Below are positions 1 to 9,577 of a stretch of DNA of 64,000 bases, piece after piece. This DNA comes from Mesorhizobium sp. (GTDB lineage Bacteria; Pseudomonadota; Alphaproteobacteria; Rhizobiales; Rhizobiaceae). Below the pieces are notes generated by a model, which did not search any database, had not been told where the DNA came from, and saw only the letters and a list, made by a program, of their open reading frames with translations. Every line of letters starts with the position of its first letter. Position 1 is the stretch's first letter. Where the stretch lies: NCBI GenBank assembly GCA_004020645.1, contig SAQL01000008.1:1-64000 (forward strand). Reading direction: 5' to 3'. The position numbers and the translations under genes are program-made.

Positions 1-656
1 CATGCCCTCGACGTTCGAAAATCCCCTTGCATCAACGGGGGCATCCACACATGACGCTTGGTACCGAAGACGAATACCCGATTTCGACCTAAGCGGAAAC
101 TCGTTCGCCCTCAGTCGAATTCACGCCAATGACCCCTAGCTGCCGTGCCGTGGAACCACCTTGGAAGTCCGGGTCAGGTCAAACCCGGTCGTTTGCGAAT
201 GGCAATTTTGAAGCCGGGTGCGAAAACGCGATCTTCGGTCGATAGGCGGCAATTATGCCGGTGTCCCGTTGTCGCAAGTGCGCCACGGGATGGAGGTCCA
301 ATGGGACGATCAATAAAACTAGAATTAAATCATGCTGGTAATGGCAGAACCGACTGGGATTGGATTTCTCCGCTACAAAGGCGGAAACTGTGCGTTGAGG
401 TCTGAACAGCCGCTTCTAGCGCACATCGTCGGTTGGTGCGTTCAGACTTCAGATTGCTTGATGAGGCTCAGGAAGGTCCGGCCGGGGTGGAGAGCGGAAG
501 TACCAGGAATTGTCATCTGTGGCAGGATTGAGGACCAAAACTGACATTCGATGATGCGTGTAAGCGAAGATCCAAATTTCTGGAATCTTGCGGATCTTCG
601 CTTGGGTGCCGCCTCAGCTCGTCCAAAACATTCGCGCCACCCCGGGGAATGTCGCC
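1..656. other. No recognisable gene
   Basis: No open frame here has a convincing ribosome binding site, domain or composition like the neighbouring genes. The short frames between about 145 and 545 have no recognisable family. The only clear structure is the inverted repeat at 562-603. The upstream end may contain decayed sequence, but I cannot identify any parent gene. Confidence 0.5.
562..603. repeat. Perfect 12-bp inverted repeat (hairpin)
   Basis: AAGCGAAGATCC at 562-573 is exactly complementary to GGATCTTCGCTT at 592-603, separated by 18 nt. It lies about 50 bp past the stop of the leftward cupin gene at 657-1274, so a transcript of that gene would fold here. No T-run follows on the minus strand, so it may be a processing or stabilising hairpin rather than a classic terminator. 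Confidence 0.6.
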
Positions 657-1274
657 TCAGTCGAGGCTGGCCGGCGACGAGAACGGCTGATTGGCGTCGA
701 CCACGAAGATGGCCAGCTCGTCGAGATCGGTTGTGCCGGCGCTGAACACCTCCATCGGCGTGTTGGCCCCGTGTCCTGTCATGGTCGTGCCGGCTTCAGC
801 ATAGGTCACGCCGTGGGGCGTCCTCTGGCCGAGCTTGCCGGCCAGCACATAGAAGGCCTCCGGTCCCGGATGTGTATGGATCGCCGTCTTGGCACCGGGC
901 GCTCCACCGGCGCGGTTGACGCGCAGCAAATACTCGCTCGCGCTGATCGGCGGAAGGGGTCCGATCTCGACGACCTTGGTGCCGCCGGGCGTGGAGCCAT
1001 CCTTCGGTCCAAGCGTGAACAGCCAGACCTTGCCCGCGACCTCCGCCGCAAGCGAGGTCGGGCCCGCAGCGCGCTGGGCCTGCGCCAGCGTTGGGAAATT
1101 TTCCAGCCGCCAAAACAATGGTCCGGGCGGCAGTTCCTTCAACTTTTTCTCAACCACCGGCTCGACGGCGAATTTGCTGTCTGCGGGCATTGAGGCTGAC
1201 GTCATCAGCCCGAAAGCACACAGTGAGAACATGAGCAGGCCAATACGGCGGGCGCTGAGGGAATGCGGCTTCAT
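657..1274 (-). CDS. Exported cupin-domain protein
   Basis: A 205-residue protein with an N-terminal signal-like hydrophobic stretch (about residues 8-30) followed by one cupin domain. The metal-binding cupin motif is visible as IHTHPGPEAFYVLAGKL in the second half, giving the usual two histidines and a glutamate. The ATG at 1274 is chosen because AAGGAGGACC stands just upstream; a longer frame starting at 1313 would put residues before the signal peptide. Family members range from enzymes to sugar-binding proteins, so the substrate is unknown. The next gene leftward of 1597-2016 is a second cupin protein in the same orientation, but the 322-bp gap makes co-transcription uncertain. Confidence 0.75.
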   Translation of the reverse strand: MKPHSLSARRIGLLMFSLCAFGLMTSASMPADSKFAVEPVVEKKLKELPPGPLFWRLENFPTLAQAQRAAGPTSLAAEVAGKVWLFTLGPKDGSTPGGTKVVEIGPLPPISASEYLLRVNRAGGAPGAKTAIHTHPGPEAFYVLAGKLGQRTPHGVTYAEAGTTMTGHGANTPMEVFSAGTTDLDELAIFVVDANQPFSSPASLD

Positions 1275-1596
1275 GGTTGGTCCTCCTTTGCATGGTTGTC
1301 CCCTCGGCCTCAATATTAGCTTCTGCTAAGATAACATCTGTGCCGCCTTACGGCACGACCAAATTTCGGGCCACGCCGAGAGCGCCCGCCGCCAAAGAAG
1401 TCGGATCGCACGAAGGTCCGTTAATGGCGCCACTTTCTCGTTCCCAATCGACGAGACGAATGCAGCATTCCACCCAAAGCGGTTGTCTAACCTCGGGTAC
1501 CAGGCGTCAGATTTTCACCACTAGTTCGACCATGATCTTTTCCGAAAACCGGTTTCCGGTTTTCGCTGACGCGGACCTTCGGTGCGGGATCACGGC
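1275..1596. other. Intergenic region between two cupin genes
   Basis: No gene seen. A short hairpin GTGCCG-5-CGGCAC lies near 1340-1360. A partial copy of a Rhizobiales palindrome occupies 1531-1565. The promoter of the gene at 657-1274 should lie close to 1275-1340. Confidence 0.5.
1531..1565. repeat. Partial Rhizobiales intergenic palindrome
   Basis: CATGATCTTTTCCGAAAACC and the following GGTTTCCGGTTTTCG match the reverse complement of the element at 4140-4184 over about 27 bases, then diverge. This sequence is a widespread interspersed palindrome in rhizobial genomes (from memory of the family). It lies downstream of the stop of the gene at 1597-2016 on the minus strand and could end that transcript. 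Confidence 0.6.
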
Positions 1597-2016
1597 CTAC
1601 TCCAGCCATTCGGTGATGAAGCTGCCGTTTTCGTGGATGTCGGTGGTCTCCAGCGGGCCTGGGCCGAGATTGGTGAATTTGTGCGGCGTGTTCGGCGGCA
1701 CGATCAGGATCTGGCCGGCCGACGCCTCGATCTGCTGGTCGCCGACGGTGAACAGCCCGGTGCCGGCGCGGATGATGAAAATTTCGCAATAGGGATGCAT
1801 GTGCAGCCGCGGGCCGCCGCCGATCTCCGGCAGATAGTTGAAGATCAGGCAGCTTCTGGAGCCGTAGGCGCCACACTGCAGTTCGCCCTGCCAATGGTCG
1901 GGCCAGCGGTCGGGCGTCCTGGCCCATTTGTCGCGGTCGATGACATGCGCCGTGAGCCGAGGATAGACGAAGGCCGGGTCTCCTGTCGAGGCAAACACCG
2001 GCGCCGGTTTTGCCAT
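1597..2016 (-). CDS. Small single-domain cupin protein
   Basis: A 139-residue protein that is almost entirely one cupin barrel. Motif 1 reads RLHMHPYCEIFIIRAGTG (HxH and E metal ligands) and motif 2 contains the PPNTPHKF histidine. No signal peptide is visible, so it is probably cytoplasmic. The ATG at 2016 is preceded by an AGGA-type site. Cupins of this size include isomerases, dioxygenases and ligand-binding proteins; nothing here fixes a substrate. It is divergent from the petABC operon. Confidence 0.75.
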   Translation of the reverse strand: MAKPAPVFASTGDPAFVYPRLTAHVIDRDKWARTPDRWPDHWQGELQCGAYGSRSCLIFNYLPEIGGGPRLHMHPYCEIFIIRAGTGLFTVGDQQIEASAGQILIVPPNTPHKFTNLGPGPLETTDIHENGSFITEWLE

Positions 2017-2256
2017 TGTTTTCCTGTGGTTTCGCGGTCTTCATCGCCACGCCGCCCGACGCCGAATTGCGTCCCCGCGACAATCTGCCCTTGTGCCTTC
2101 ACCCGTCTGGACAAAAACGGGCTTCACGCATAAACCGAAGGCCAATTGCCGGAGGAATTCGCTAGCCTGTTCGCCATGCGCAGTCGGGTTTGGCGTGAAA
2201 GAGCAGGGAACAAGCCTCGGCCACCGGCACGGAAGAGGCGAAAGGATCAGGCACCC

Positions 2257-2817
2257 GTGAGCGCAACCGACATCCAGGATCCAAACCGTCGTGATTTTCT
2301 CTATGTCGCCACCGGCATGGCCGCGGTGGTCGGCGCGGGTGCCGTCGCCTGGCCGTTCATCGACCAGATGCGCCCGGACGCCTCGACGCTGGCACTGGCC
2401 TCGGTCGAGGTCGACGTCTCCTCGCTGACGCCGGGAATGTCGCTTGTTGTGAAATGGCGCGGCAAGCCGGTGGTCGTGCGCAACCGCACCGAACAAGAGA
2501 TGAAGGACGGCGAGGCGGTCAGTCTGGCCGAGCTCAAGGATCCGCTCGCCCGCAACGCCAATTTGCCGGCCGATGCGCCGGCGACGGACGCCAACCGCAC
2601 CATGCCGGGCAAGGAAGCCTGGATAGTCATGGTCCAGGTCTGCACCCATCTCGGCTGCATTCCGCTCGGCCAGGAAGGCGAGTTCGGCGGCTGGTTCTGC
2701 CCGTGCCACGGTTCGGTATACGACACCTCCGGCCGCGTCCGCGGCGGGCCGGCGCCGGAGAACATGTCGGTGCCGGTGTTCCAGTTCATTTCCGACACCA
2801 AGATCCGTATCGGCTGA
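2257..2817 (+). CDS. petA: Ubiquinol-cytochrome c reductase Rieske iron-sulfur subunit
   Basis: A 186-residue Rieske protein of the bc1 complex, which passes electrons from ubiquinol to cytochrome c1 at the periplasmic face. A twin-arginine-type membrane anchor is seen ([10 protein letters not shown] then a hydrophobic segment, residues 11-36). The cluster-binding boxes are CTHLGC (C129, H131, C134) and CPCHGS (C148, C150, H151). I chose the GTG at 2257, which has AAAGGA upstream and gives the usual family N-terminus; an in-frame start at 2146 would add 37 atypical residues. First gene of petABC, 17 bp before petB. Confidence 0.95.
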   Translation: MSATDIQDPNRRDFLYVATGMAAVVGAGAVAWPFIDQMRPDASTLALASVEVDVSSLTPGMSLVVKWRGKPVVVRNRTEQEMKDGEAVSLAELKDPLARNANLPADAPATDANRTMPGKEAWIVMVQVCTHLGCIPLGQEGEFGGWFCPCHGSVYDTSGRVRGGPAPENMSVPVFQFISDTKIRIG

Positions 2818-2834
2818 GGCTAAGGGATATTTCG

Positions 2835-4139
2835 ATGAGCGAGGGACACTCGACCTATACGCCCAAGACCGGTATCGGACGCTGGTTCGACGCCCGCATG
2901 CCGCTGCCGCGGCTGGTCTATGACAGCTTCGTTGCCTATCCGGTGCCGCGCAACCTCAATTATGCGTGGACCTTCGGCGGGATCCTGGCGCTCATGCTGA
3001 CGGCGCAGATGCTGACCGGCATCGTGCTGGCCATGCATTATGCGGCGGACAGCACTCTCGCCTTCGATTCGGTCGAGAAGATCATGCGCGACGTGAATTC
3101 GGGCTGGCTGTTGCGCTACATGCATTCGAACGGCGCATCGTTCTTCTTCGTCGCCGTCTACATCCACATCTTCCGCGGCCTCTATTACGGTTCCTACAAG
3201 GCGCCGCGCGAGCTTCTGTGGATCCTCGGCTGCATCATCTACCTTCTGATGATGGCGACGGGCTTCATGGGCTATGTGCTGCCCTGGGGACAGATGAGCT
3301 TCTGGGGCGCGACCGTCATCACCGGCTTCTTCAGCGCCATCCCGCTGGTCGGCGAGTGGATCCAGCAGCTTTTGCTCGGCGGCTTCGCTGTCGACAACCC
3401 GACGCTGAACCGCTTCTTTTCACTGCACTATCTTCTGCCGTTCATGATCGCCGGCGTTGTCGTGCTGCATATATGGGCGCTGCATGTGGTCGGCCAGTCG
3501 AACCCGACCGGCATCGAGGTCAAGTCGAAGACCGATACCGTCGCCTTCACCCCTTACGCGACCATCAAGGACGCGTTCGGGATGCTGGTGTTCCTGTTCA
3601 TCTTCGCCTATTTCGTCTTCTACCTGCCGAATTTTCTCGGCCATCCGGACAACTACGTCGTCGCCGACCCGCTGAAGACGCCTGCCCATATCGTGCCGGA
3701 ATGGTACTTCCTGCCGTTCTACGCGATCCTGCGCGCCATCACCTTCAATATCGGGCCGATCAACTCCAAGCTCGGTGGGGTGCTCGCGATGTTCGGTTCC
3801 ATCGCCATGCTGTTCCTGGTGCCGTGGCTCGACACCTCGAAGGTGCGCTCGGCGGTCTACCGACCCTGGTACAAGCTTTTCTTCTGGCTGTTCGTGATCG
3901 ATGCCGTCCTGCTTGGCTGGCTGGGTTCGCAGCCGGCCGAAGGCAGCTATGTCTTCATGGCGCAGATGGCTACATTGTTCTACTTCGCCTTCTTCCTGGT
4001 CGTGCTGCCGGTGCTTGGCCTGATCGAGACGCCGCGGCGATTGCCGAACTCGATCACCGAGGCGGTTCTCGAGAAGAACAAGGGTGGCGGTGGCGGGCAT
4101 CCGGCTCGCGCGACAGCCGCACCGGAAACCAAGAGCTGA
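2835..4139 (+). CDS. petB: Cytochrome b subunit of the bc1 complex
   Basis: A 434-residue integral membrane protein with eight or more hydrophobic segments. It holds the two b-type hemes; histidine pairs sit in the helices around [17 protein letters not shown] and [17 protein letters not shown]. The quinol-oxidation motif [15 protein letters not shown] is present. The start at 2835 ([13 protein letters not shown]) follows petA by 17 bp with AAGGGA upstream. The C-terminus ends in a glycine- and alanine-rich tail. It is the central subunit of the petABC operon. Confidence 0.96.
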   Translation: MSEGHSTYTPKTGIGRWFDARMPLPRLVYDSFVAYPVPRNLNYAWTFGGILALMLTAQMLTGIVLAMHYAADSTLAFDSVEKIMRDVNSGWLLRYMHSNGASFFFVAVYIHIFRGLYYGSYKAPRELLWILGCIIYLLMMATGFMGYVLPWGQMSFWGATVITGFFSAIPLVGEWIQQLLLGGFAVDNPTLNRFFSLHYLLPFMIAGVVVLHIWALHVVGQSNPTGIEVKSKTDTVAFTPYATIKDAFGMLVFLFIFAYFVFYLPNFLGHPDNYVVADPLKTPAHIVPEWYFLPFYAILRAITFNIGPINSKLGGVLAMFGSIAMLFLVPWLDTSKVRSAVYRPWYKLFFWLFVIDAVLLGWLGSQPAEGSYVFMAQMATLFYFAFFLVVLPVLGLIETPRRLPNSITEAVLEKNKGGGGGHPARATAAPETKS

Positions 4140-4184
4140 GCATGACCCCGAAAAGTGGAGACCGGTTTTCGGACAAGATCATGG
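4140..4184. repeat. Rhizobiales palindromic element inside the pet operon
   Basis: The sequence starts at GCATGACCCCGAAAAGTGG and ends in CGGACAAGATCATG. Its two halves are related by imperfect dyad symmetry (CCGAAAA with TTTTCGG). It matches the copy at 1531-1565. It begins directly at the petB stop codon and sits between petB and petC without breaking the operon, so in the mRNA it would form a hairpin between the two cistrons. Confidence 0.7.
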
Positions 4185-4225
4185 TCGAGACGACAGCGCG
4201 CCAGAGAATCTCAAGGGGATTTGGT

Positions 4226-5098
4226 ATGAAGAAGATTCTCACCTCGCTGGCGCTGCTCGGCCTTGTGCTGGCAGGCACTGCGGCCGCGATCACTGGGGCG
4301 ATCGCGCAGGAGGAGGCGCACAACGAAGCCCAGCCGACGCATTTCCCGATACACGAGCCGAAGGAGATGGACTGGAGCTTCGCCGGGCCGTTCGGCACCT
4401 ACGACAAGGCGCAGTTGCAGCGCGGGCTGAAGGTCTACAAGGAAGTCTGCGCGGCCTGCCATTCCTTGAAATTGGTGGCGTTCCGCACGCTGGAAGATCT
4501 TGGCTATTCGGAAGCGCAGGTCAAGGCGCTGGCCGCCGAGTACACGATCAATGATGGTCCCAATGATGCCGGCGACATGTTCGATCGTCCCGGCATACCG
4601 TCCGACTATTTCCCGGCGCCGTTCCCCAACGATCAGGCAGCAGCGGCCGCCAATGGCGGGGCTGCCCCGCCCGACATGTCGCTGCTGGCCAAGGCGCGCG
4701 GCGTCGAGCGCGGCTTTCCGCGTTTCGTCTTCGACATCTTCACGCAATACGCCCAGGGCGGTCCCGACTATATCCACTCGCTGCTGACCGGCTATGACGA
4801 GCAGCCACCGGCGGGCATGGAGATTCCGGAAGGCACGCACTACAATCCGTACTTCATAGCCGGCGTGTCGCTGAAGATGCCCAACCCGCTCTCCGACGAC
4901 CAGGTTACCTATGACGACGGCTCGCCGCAGACGGTCGACCAGTATTCCCGCGACGTGTCGGCCTTCCTGATGTGGGCAGCCGAGCCGCATCTTGAAGCCC
5001 GCAAGAAGACCGGCTTTCGCGTGCTGGTCTTCCTGTTGCTGTTCGGCGCGCTGGTCTATCTGACCAAGCGCAAGGTGTGGGCCGGCGTGGCGCACTGA
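4226..5098 (+). CDS. petC: Cytochrome c1 of the bc1 complex
   Basis: A 290-residue exported heme protein. Residues 1-27 form a signal peptide (MKKILTSLALLGLVLAG). The single heme-binding motif is CAACH at residues 75-79; the likely methionine ligand is in SLKMPNPL. A C-terminal transmembrane helix followed by TKRKVW anchors it. Start at 4226 is set by AAGGGG upstream and the signal peptide. In some bacteria cytochrome b and c1 are encoded as a fused fbcBC gene; here they are separate, spaced by 86 bp that include a palindromic element. A Rho-independent terminator follows. Confidence 0.95.
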   Translation: MKKILTSLALLGLVLAGTAAAITGAIAQEEAHNEAQPTHFPIHEPKEMDWSFAGPFGTYDKAQLQRGLKVYKEVCAACHSLKLVAFRTLEDLGYSEAQVKALAAEYTINDGPNDAGDMFDRPGIPSDYFPAPFPNDQAAAAANGGAAPPDMSLLAKARGVERGFPRFVFDIFTQYAQGGPDYIHSLLTGYDEQPPAGMEIPEGTHYNPYFIAGVSLKMPNPLSDDQVTYDDGSPQTVDQYSRDVSAFLMWAAEPHLEARKKTGFRVLVFLLLFGALVYLTKRKVWAGVAH

Positions 5099-5120
5099 GC
5101 TACGCAAAGCCAGGAGATCG

Positions 5121-5147
5121 AAAGGGCGTCGAAAGGCGCCCTTTTTG
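5121..5147 (+). terminator. Rho-independent terminator of petABC
   Basis: AAAGGGCG (5121-5128) pairs with CGCCCTTT (5137-5144) around an 8-nt loop, followed by further Ts. It starts 22 bp past the petC stop. Confidence 0.85.
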
Positions 5148-5301
5148 TATTCCGAAGGCGGCCCGGCTCAGTCCTTTGCCGGACAATTTACTTCCAGGCG
5201 CCACATCGCGGTAGCCGTCGGCGGCCGCGCCGGGTTACGATCGGCCGGAGTTCCTTCTCACGTCTTCAAGTCGAATCGGACGAATGCCCGGAGAGCCGCC
5301 C

Positions 5302-5847
5302 ATGAAATCTTCGCTCGAAGACACGCTGCTTGCCTCGATCCGCACCATTCCGGATTATCCCAAGCCGGGCATCCTGTTTCGTGACATCACCACGCTGCTA
5401 AGCAACGCGCGCGCCTTCCGCCGCGCCATCGACGAGCTGGTGCATCCCTATGCCGGCCAGAAAGTCGACAAGATCGCCGGCATCGAGGCGCGCGGCTTCA
5501 TCCTTGGCGGCGCCGTCGCCCACCAGCTCTCGGCCGGCTTTGTGCCGATCCGCAAGAAGGGCAAGCTGCCTTACGAGACGGTGCGCGTCGCCTACAGCCT
5601 CGAATACGGGCTGGACGAGATGGAGATGCACAGGGACGGCGTGTCTCCGGGTGAAAAGGTGATCCTGGTCGACGACCTGATCGCCACCGGCGGCACGGCG
5701 GCGGCGGCGGTCCAGCTGTTGCGGCAGATCGGCGCCGACATCCTCGCCGCCTGCTTCGTCATCGACCTGCCGGACCTCGGCGGCCGCGACAAGCTCGAAG
5801 CACTCGGCGTGCCGGTCAGGACGCTGATCGGGTTTGAAGGGCATTGA
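5302..5847 (+). CDS. apt: Adenine phosphoribosyltransferase
   Basis: A 181-residue type I phosphoribosyltransferase that makes AMP from adenine and PRPP in purine salvage. The PRPP-binding loop [17 protein letters not shown] is clear, as is the adenine-binding region near [14 protein letters not shown]. Length is normal for the family. I take the ATG at 5302 ([10 protein letters not shown]), six codons inside the longest frame, since it aligns with the usual N-terminus and has GGAG upstream. It is separated from petC by the pet terminator, so it has its own promoter in 5148-5300. Confidence 0.93.
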   Translation: MKSSLEDTLLASIRTIPDYPKPGILFRDITTLLSNARAFRRAIDELVHPYAGQKVDKIAGIEARGFILGGAVAHQLSAGFVPIRKKGKLPYETVRVAYSLEYGLDEMEMHRDGVSPGEKVILVDDLIATGGTAAAAVQLLRQIGADILAACFVIDLPDLGGRDKLEALGVPVRTLIGFEGH

Positions 5848-5861
5848 CGTGCAGCTCTTGC

Positions 5862-5892
5862 CTTCTCCCACAGGGGGCACAGGGGGAGAAGG
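5862..5892. terminator. Hairpin between convergent genes (half of a repeat element)
   Basis: CTTCTCCC and GGGGGAGAAG pair around a loop of about 12 nt. This is a single, variant arm of the element found complete at 8148-8354 and elsewhere. It lies exactly between the convergent apt and MaoC-like genes and could stop transcription from both sides. Confidence 0.6.
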
Positions 5893-5898
5893 AAGAAA

Positions 5899-6369
5899 CT
5901 ACCCCATCTTCACCAGCACGGCGCTTTCGAACTCGATGACCTTGTCGCCGGTCGAATCGAAGGCTTCCGAGCGCAGCGTCAGCAGCCGCCAGCCTGGCCG
6001 TGACATGATGGGGCGGTGGGCAAGCGCGGTGCGGGTGAAGGTCACGGTTTCTCCGGCATAGACGGGCTTCAGCCATTTGAGGTTCTTGAAGCCGGGCGAG
6101 GGGCCGAATTCGGGCGCGGGTCCAGCGCCGGCCCAGCGGGCGCCCCCGGCCTCCACGCCGGTCTCGAGGTTCAATTTCATCCAGGTTGCGGCTGTGTGCC
6201 AGCCCGACGCGCACAGGCCGCCGAACACGCTCTTCTTCGCCGCCTCTTCGTCGAGATGGAATATCTGCGGATCGTATTTCCTGGCGAACGCCTTGATCGC
6301 CTCGGGTTCGAATTTGTGCGACCCGAGCGTGACGGTGACGCCGATGCAGAAGAACTCGTCCAATGTCAT
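5899..6369 (-). CDS. MaoC-like hot-dog dehydratase
   Basis: A 156-residue protein with a MaoC/hydratase-2 hot-dog fold. The region QIFHLDEEAAKKSVFGG followed by SGWHTAATWMKL is the typical family core; D and H of the hydratase active site are plausible in YDPQIFHLD. It overlaps the upstream MaoC gene by 4 bp (ATGA, 6366-6369), so the two are translationally coupled and may form a heterodimer, as small MaoC pairs often do. Substrate is likely an enoyl thioester, but this is inference. Confidence 0.85.
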   Translation of the reverse strand: MTLDEFFCIGVTVTLGSHKFEPEAIKAFARKYDPQIFHLDEEAAKKSVFGGLCASGWHTAATWMKLNLETGVEAGGARWAGAGPAPEFGPSPGFKNLKWLKPVYAGETVTFTRTALAHRPIMSRPGWRLLTLRSEAFDSTGDKVIEFESAVLVKMG

Positions 6370-6836
6370 GAGGGGCCCTGTGCGGCATCACGGGCGAGGA
6401 ACATGACGGTGTTCTCGAGTTCGAAGACGCCTTCGCCACGCTGGTTGAAAAGCTCGCTGTGCATGGTGACGAGGCCGAGCTGGAGCTTGGACCTGGACAG
6501 GCGCTTGGCAAGGACGGTGGTGTTGCCGCTCAAGATGTCGCCGGCCAGCACCGGCTTCTTCCACCGGACCTGGTCGACGCCGGGGGCGCCTTGCGAGGTC
6601 GAGTCCAGCAGGAAGGCGTCGCACAGCATGCGCATGAACATCGCGCAGGTGTGCCAGCCGGAGGCCGCCAGCCCGCCAAGGATGCTGGCCTTGCCCGCCG
6701 CCTCGTCGAGATGCATCGGCTGGGCATCGAACTCTTGCGCGAATTCGATGATCTCGGCCGCACTCACCAGCTTCGTGCCGAGGTCGAGCGAGGCGCCCTC
6801 GACGAAATCCTCATAGGCCCAAGTCTTTCCGGTCAT
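6366..6836 (-). CDS. MaoC-like hot-dog dehydratase (first of pair)
   Basis: A 156-residue paralogue of the next gene with the same core: FDAQPMHLDEAAGKAS then SGWHTCAMFMRM. Equal length and shared motifs suggest tandem duplication. The start at 6836 (MTGKTWAYEDF) gives the usual N-terminus. The pair probably acts together on a 3-hydroxyacyl or enoyl-CoA type substrate. The adjacent 168-bp gap toward corA holds no gene. Confidence 0.85.
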   Translation of the reverse strand: MTGKTWAYEDFVEGASLDLGTKLVSAAEIIEFAQEFDAQPMHLDEAAGKASILGGLAASGWHTCAMFMRMLCDAFLLDSTSQGAPGVDQVRWKKPVLAGDILSGNTTVLAKRLSRSKLQLGLVTMHSELFNQRGEGVFELENTVMFLARDAAQGPS

Positions 6837-7004
6837 GGTCTGGAATTCTTTCCGGTCATGGTTTGGAAATCCGGTTCAAGTTTGTACGATCGCCACGGAT
6901 AGGGTTCCCGGATGCAGGCGGGGCGGGATTTGGTCAAGTCATTTCTGATGCGCCAGGCCATCGCGTCCAACGCAACGGCCAACGCAATAGAAGCTCCGAA
7001 GCCT

Positions 7005-7979
7005 CTACAACCAGCCGCGGCGGCGGAAATACCAGAAGGGCAGGATCGCCGAGAGGATCATCAAGCCAATGGCGAAAGGATAGCCGAAGTTCCAGGTCAG
7101 TTCGGGCATGACATTGAAATTCATGCCGTAGATCGAGGCGACCAGCGTCGGCGGAAGGAAGATGACCGCGGCGACGGAGAAGATCTTGATGATGGCGTTC
7201 TGCTCGATCGAGATCATGCCCAGCGTCGCGTCAAGCAGGAAGTTGATCTTCTGCGACAGGAAGGTGGCGTGGTCGGCGAGCGACAGCACATCACGCGACA
7301 AAGTCTTGATACGGGCGCGGATATCCTTGCTCATCTTGGTCTGGGTCGAGGCGTGGGTGAGGAAGCCGGCGAGCCGCTGCAGCGAGATCAGGCTGTCGCG
7401 GATCGAGGAGGCGATGTCCTCCTTGCGGCCGATGGCCTTCAGCAATTCCTGAAAATCGCGGTTGCGTTTGGACGCCTTGGTCGAGCTTGGCTGGAAGATG
7501 TCGCGTGAGATCGTCTCGATGTCGCGGCCGGCGCGCTCCAGAATGTCGGCGAGGCGGTCGACGATCGCCTCCAGCAGGCCGATCAGGATGGTGTCGCCGC
7601 TGGTGCAGCCGGTCGCCACCTTCTCGGCACGCTGCGGAAACGTCTTGAAAGCCTTCGGTTCGTGGTAGCGCACGGTGATCAGCCTGTTGCCGGCCAGCAC
7701 GAAGGTGACCGGCGACATCAGGGGATCGTCGGCCTCTGTCTGGGCGGGCAGAATGGCGGTCATGAAATAGGCGCCGTCCTCGACATAGAGGCGGCTCGAA
7801 ATCTCGATCTCCTCCATTTCCTCGCGCGTCGGAATGGCAACGCCGAGCCAGGCCTCGATGGCCGCTTCCTCTTCCTTTGTCGGGCTCACAAGATCGGCCC
7901 AGACGACCTGGTCGCTGTTTGTCAAGAGATCGTCGGCAAGGCGCAGGCGATCATTGTCCACGACGAATGCCTTGATCAT
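7005..7979 (-). CDS. corA: CorA-family magnesium/divalent cation transporter
   Basis: A 324-residue inner-membrane transporter. The long acidic and coiled-coil cytoplasmic domain precedes two C-terminal transmembrane helices; the first ends with the family signature YGMN, and the chain ends LPFWYFRRRGWL. CorA homologues form pentameric Mg2+ channels. Start at 7979 (MIKAFVVDND) is preferred over a frame reaching 8102, whose extra N-terminal residues are atypical. The gene is monocistronic as far as can be seen. Confidence 0.9.
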   Translation of the reverse strand: MIKAFVVDNDRLRLADDLLTNSDQVVWADLVSPTKEEEAAIEAWLGVAIPTREEMEEIEISSRLYVEDGAYFMTAILPAQTEADDPLMSPVTFVLAGNRLITVRYHEPKAFKTFPQRAEKVATGCTSGDTILIGLLEAIVDRLADILERAGRDIETISRDIFQPSSTKASKRNRDFQELLKAIGRKEDIASSIRDSLISLQRLAGFLTHASTQTKMSKDIRARIKTLSRDVLSLADHATFLSQKINFLLDATLGMISIEQNAIIKIFSVAAVIFLPPTLVASIYGMNFNVMPELTWNFGYPFAIGLMILSAILPFWYFRRRGWL

Positions 7980-8147
7980 CGCCGGGTCTCCCTTGCTGAG
8001 GCCAAAAGGATGGGTTCGAACGGGCGCGTCGTTTCGGATTGCACGGGACAGGCGCTTTCGACGAAAGCAAGGGCCGGTGCAGACGCCCCTTAGACCGGGC
8101 ATGGTGGGCAGTCAAGCCGCACGGAAAAGGGCCCGTGCAGTCTCTTC

Positions 8148-8354
8148 CTTCTCCCCTTGTGGGAGAAGGTGGCCGAGCCCACGGGTCTTGCCTCCGGCAA
8201 GCCCGAGGACAGGCTCCGCTCGGTCGGATGGGGTGTTCCAGCTTGGCACCAACAGCGCTCCGGCCACCACCGCTCAACCGTCTTGGCGCTGCGCCAATCC
8301 ACCGCCCGGGGCGAGTCACCGGCCTCGCCCGCCCTTCTCCCACAAGGGGAGAAG
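8148..8354. repeat. MITE-like repeat with hairpin ends, copy 1
   Basis: A roughly 207-bp block whose ends are exact inverted copies of each other: CTTCTCCC-CTTGT-GGGAGAAG at 8148-8168 and CTTCTCCC-ACAAG-GGGAGAAG at 8334-8354. Each end is itself a hairpin. The interior shares long stretches with the copy at 34875-35055, for example CGGTCGGATGGGGTGTTCCA. It lies between corA and ychF. No transposase is encoded, so any movement would depend on another element. Confidence 0.8.
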
Positions 8355-8376
8355 GAAGAAGGCGCCGTCGGTAAGC

Positions 8377-9480
8377 TCAGGTGTTGAACTTGAACAGCAT
8401 GATGTCGCCGTCCTGGACGACATACTCCTTGCCTTCGTCGCGCGCCTTGCCGGCCTCCTTGGCCGCCACTTCGCCGCCCAGCGTGACGAAGTCGTTGTAG
8501 GCGATGGTCTGGGCGCGGATGAAGCCGCGCTCGAAATCGGTGTGGATGACGCCTGCAGCCTGCGGCGCCTTGGCGCCCTTGTGCACGGTCCAGGCGCGCG
8601 TCTCCTTCGGCCCGACGGTGAAATAGGTGATGAGCTGCAGCAGCTCGTAGCCGGCGCGGATCACCTTGTTCAAGCCGGGTTCCTCAAGGCCCAGCGTTGC
8701 CAGGAATTCCATTTCCTCGTCGTCGCTGAGCTGTGCCACCTCTGCTTCGATCGCCGCGGAAATCACCACGGTGCGGGCGCCTTGTGCGGCAGCCATCTGT
8801 TCGACCGCTTTGGTGTGCGCGTTGCCGGTAGCGGCGTCGCCCTCGGCGACATTGCAGACATAGAGCACGGGGTGCGACGTCAGCAGGTTCAACCCCTGCA
8901 GGATGCGCAGATCCTCCGCGGAGATATTTTTGAGCAGGATGCGGGCGGGCTTGCCGGCCTGCAGGAGTTCAAGAGCTGCTTCCATCATCGGAAGCACGGT
9001 CAGCGCCTCCTTGTCCTTGCCGGAAGCGCGCTTGCGGAACTGCACGATGCGGCGCTCGAGGCTGTCGAGGTCGGCGAGCATCAGCTCGGTTTCGACGGTC
9101 TCGGCGTCGGCGACAGGATCGATGCGGCCCTCGACATGGGTGATGTCGTCATCTTCGAAGCAGCGCAGCACATGGACGATGGCGTCGACCTCGCGGATGT
9201 TGGCCAGGAACTGGTTGCCCAGACCTTCGCCCTTCGAGGCGCCGCGCACCAGGCCGGCGATGTCGACGAAGGAGATGCGGGTCGGAATGATCTCCTTCGA
9301 CTTGCCGATCGCCGCTATCTTTTGCAGGCGCGGGTCGGGCACCGCCACTTCGCCGGTGTTCGGTTCGATGGTGCAGAACGGATAGTTGGCGGCCTGCGCC
9401 GCCGCCGTCCTGGTCAGCGCGTTGAAAAGCGTCGACTTGCCGACGTTGGGCAAGCCAACGATGCCGCATTTGAAACCCAT
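8377..9480 (-). CDS. ychF: Redox-regulated ATPase YchF (OBG family)
   Basis: A 367-residue P-loop protein: G1 motif [14 protein letters not shown] at the N-terminus, a coiled-coil middle and a C-terminal TGS domain ending [13 protein letters not shown]. YchF binds ribosomes and hydrolyses ATP; it is implicated in stress responses and start-codon choice. Length is normal. It follows pth in the same direction with a gap of 97 bp that contains a hairpin, so coupling in the rplY-pth-ychF group may be partial. Confidence 0.95.
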   Translation of the reverse strand: MGFKCGIVGLPNVGKSTLFNALTRTAAAQAANYPFCTIEPNTGEVAVPDPRLQKIAAIGKSKEIIPTRISFVDIAGLVRGASKGEGLGNQFLANIREVDAIVHVLRCFEDDDITHVEGRIDPVADAETVETELMLADLDSLERRIVQFRKRASGKDKEALTVLPMMEAALELLQAGKPARILLKNISAEDLRILQGLNLLTSHPVLYVCNVAEGDAATGNAHTKAVEQMAAAQGARTVVISAAIEAEVAQLSDDEEMEFLATLGLEEPGLNKVIRAGYELLQLITYFTVGPKETRAWTVHKGAKAPQAAGVIHTDFERGFIRAQTIAYNDFVTLGGEVAAKEAGKARDEGKEYVVQDGDIMLFKFNT

Positions 9481-9530
9481 TTTTATCCGGTCCTATCGGG
9501 AAATCGAAATTTGATGAGGGCTATGGGCGA

Positions 9531-9555
9531 AAGGGGTGACGAACGTCAACCCCTT
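9531..9555 (-). terminator. Possible terminator after pth
   Basis: On the minus strand AAGGGGTTGACG pairs with CGTCACCCCTT (one bulged base), followed by TTTC. It starts about 20 bp past the pth stop, before ychF. It may only attenuate read-through. Confidence 0.5.
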
Positions 9556-9577
9556 CGGCCCCGATCCGTGGCCGGGC

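Noticed and set aside
2966..4200. Long open frame running through petB into petC
   Set aside because: It is out of frame with petB, which has clear cytochrome b motifs; only the part from 4226 is real (petC).
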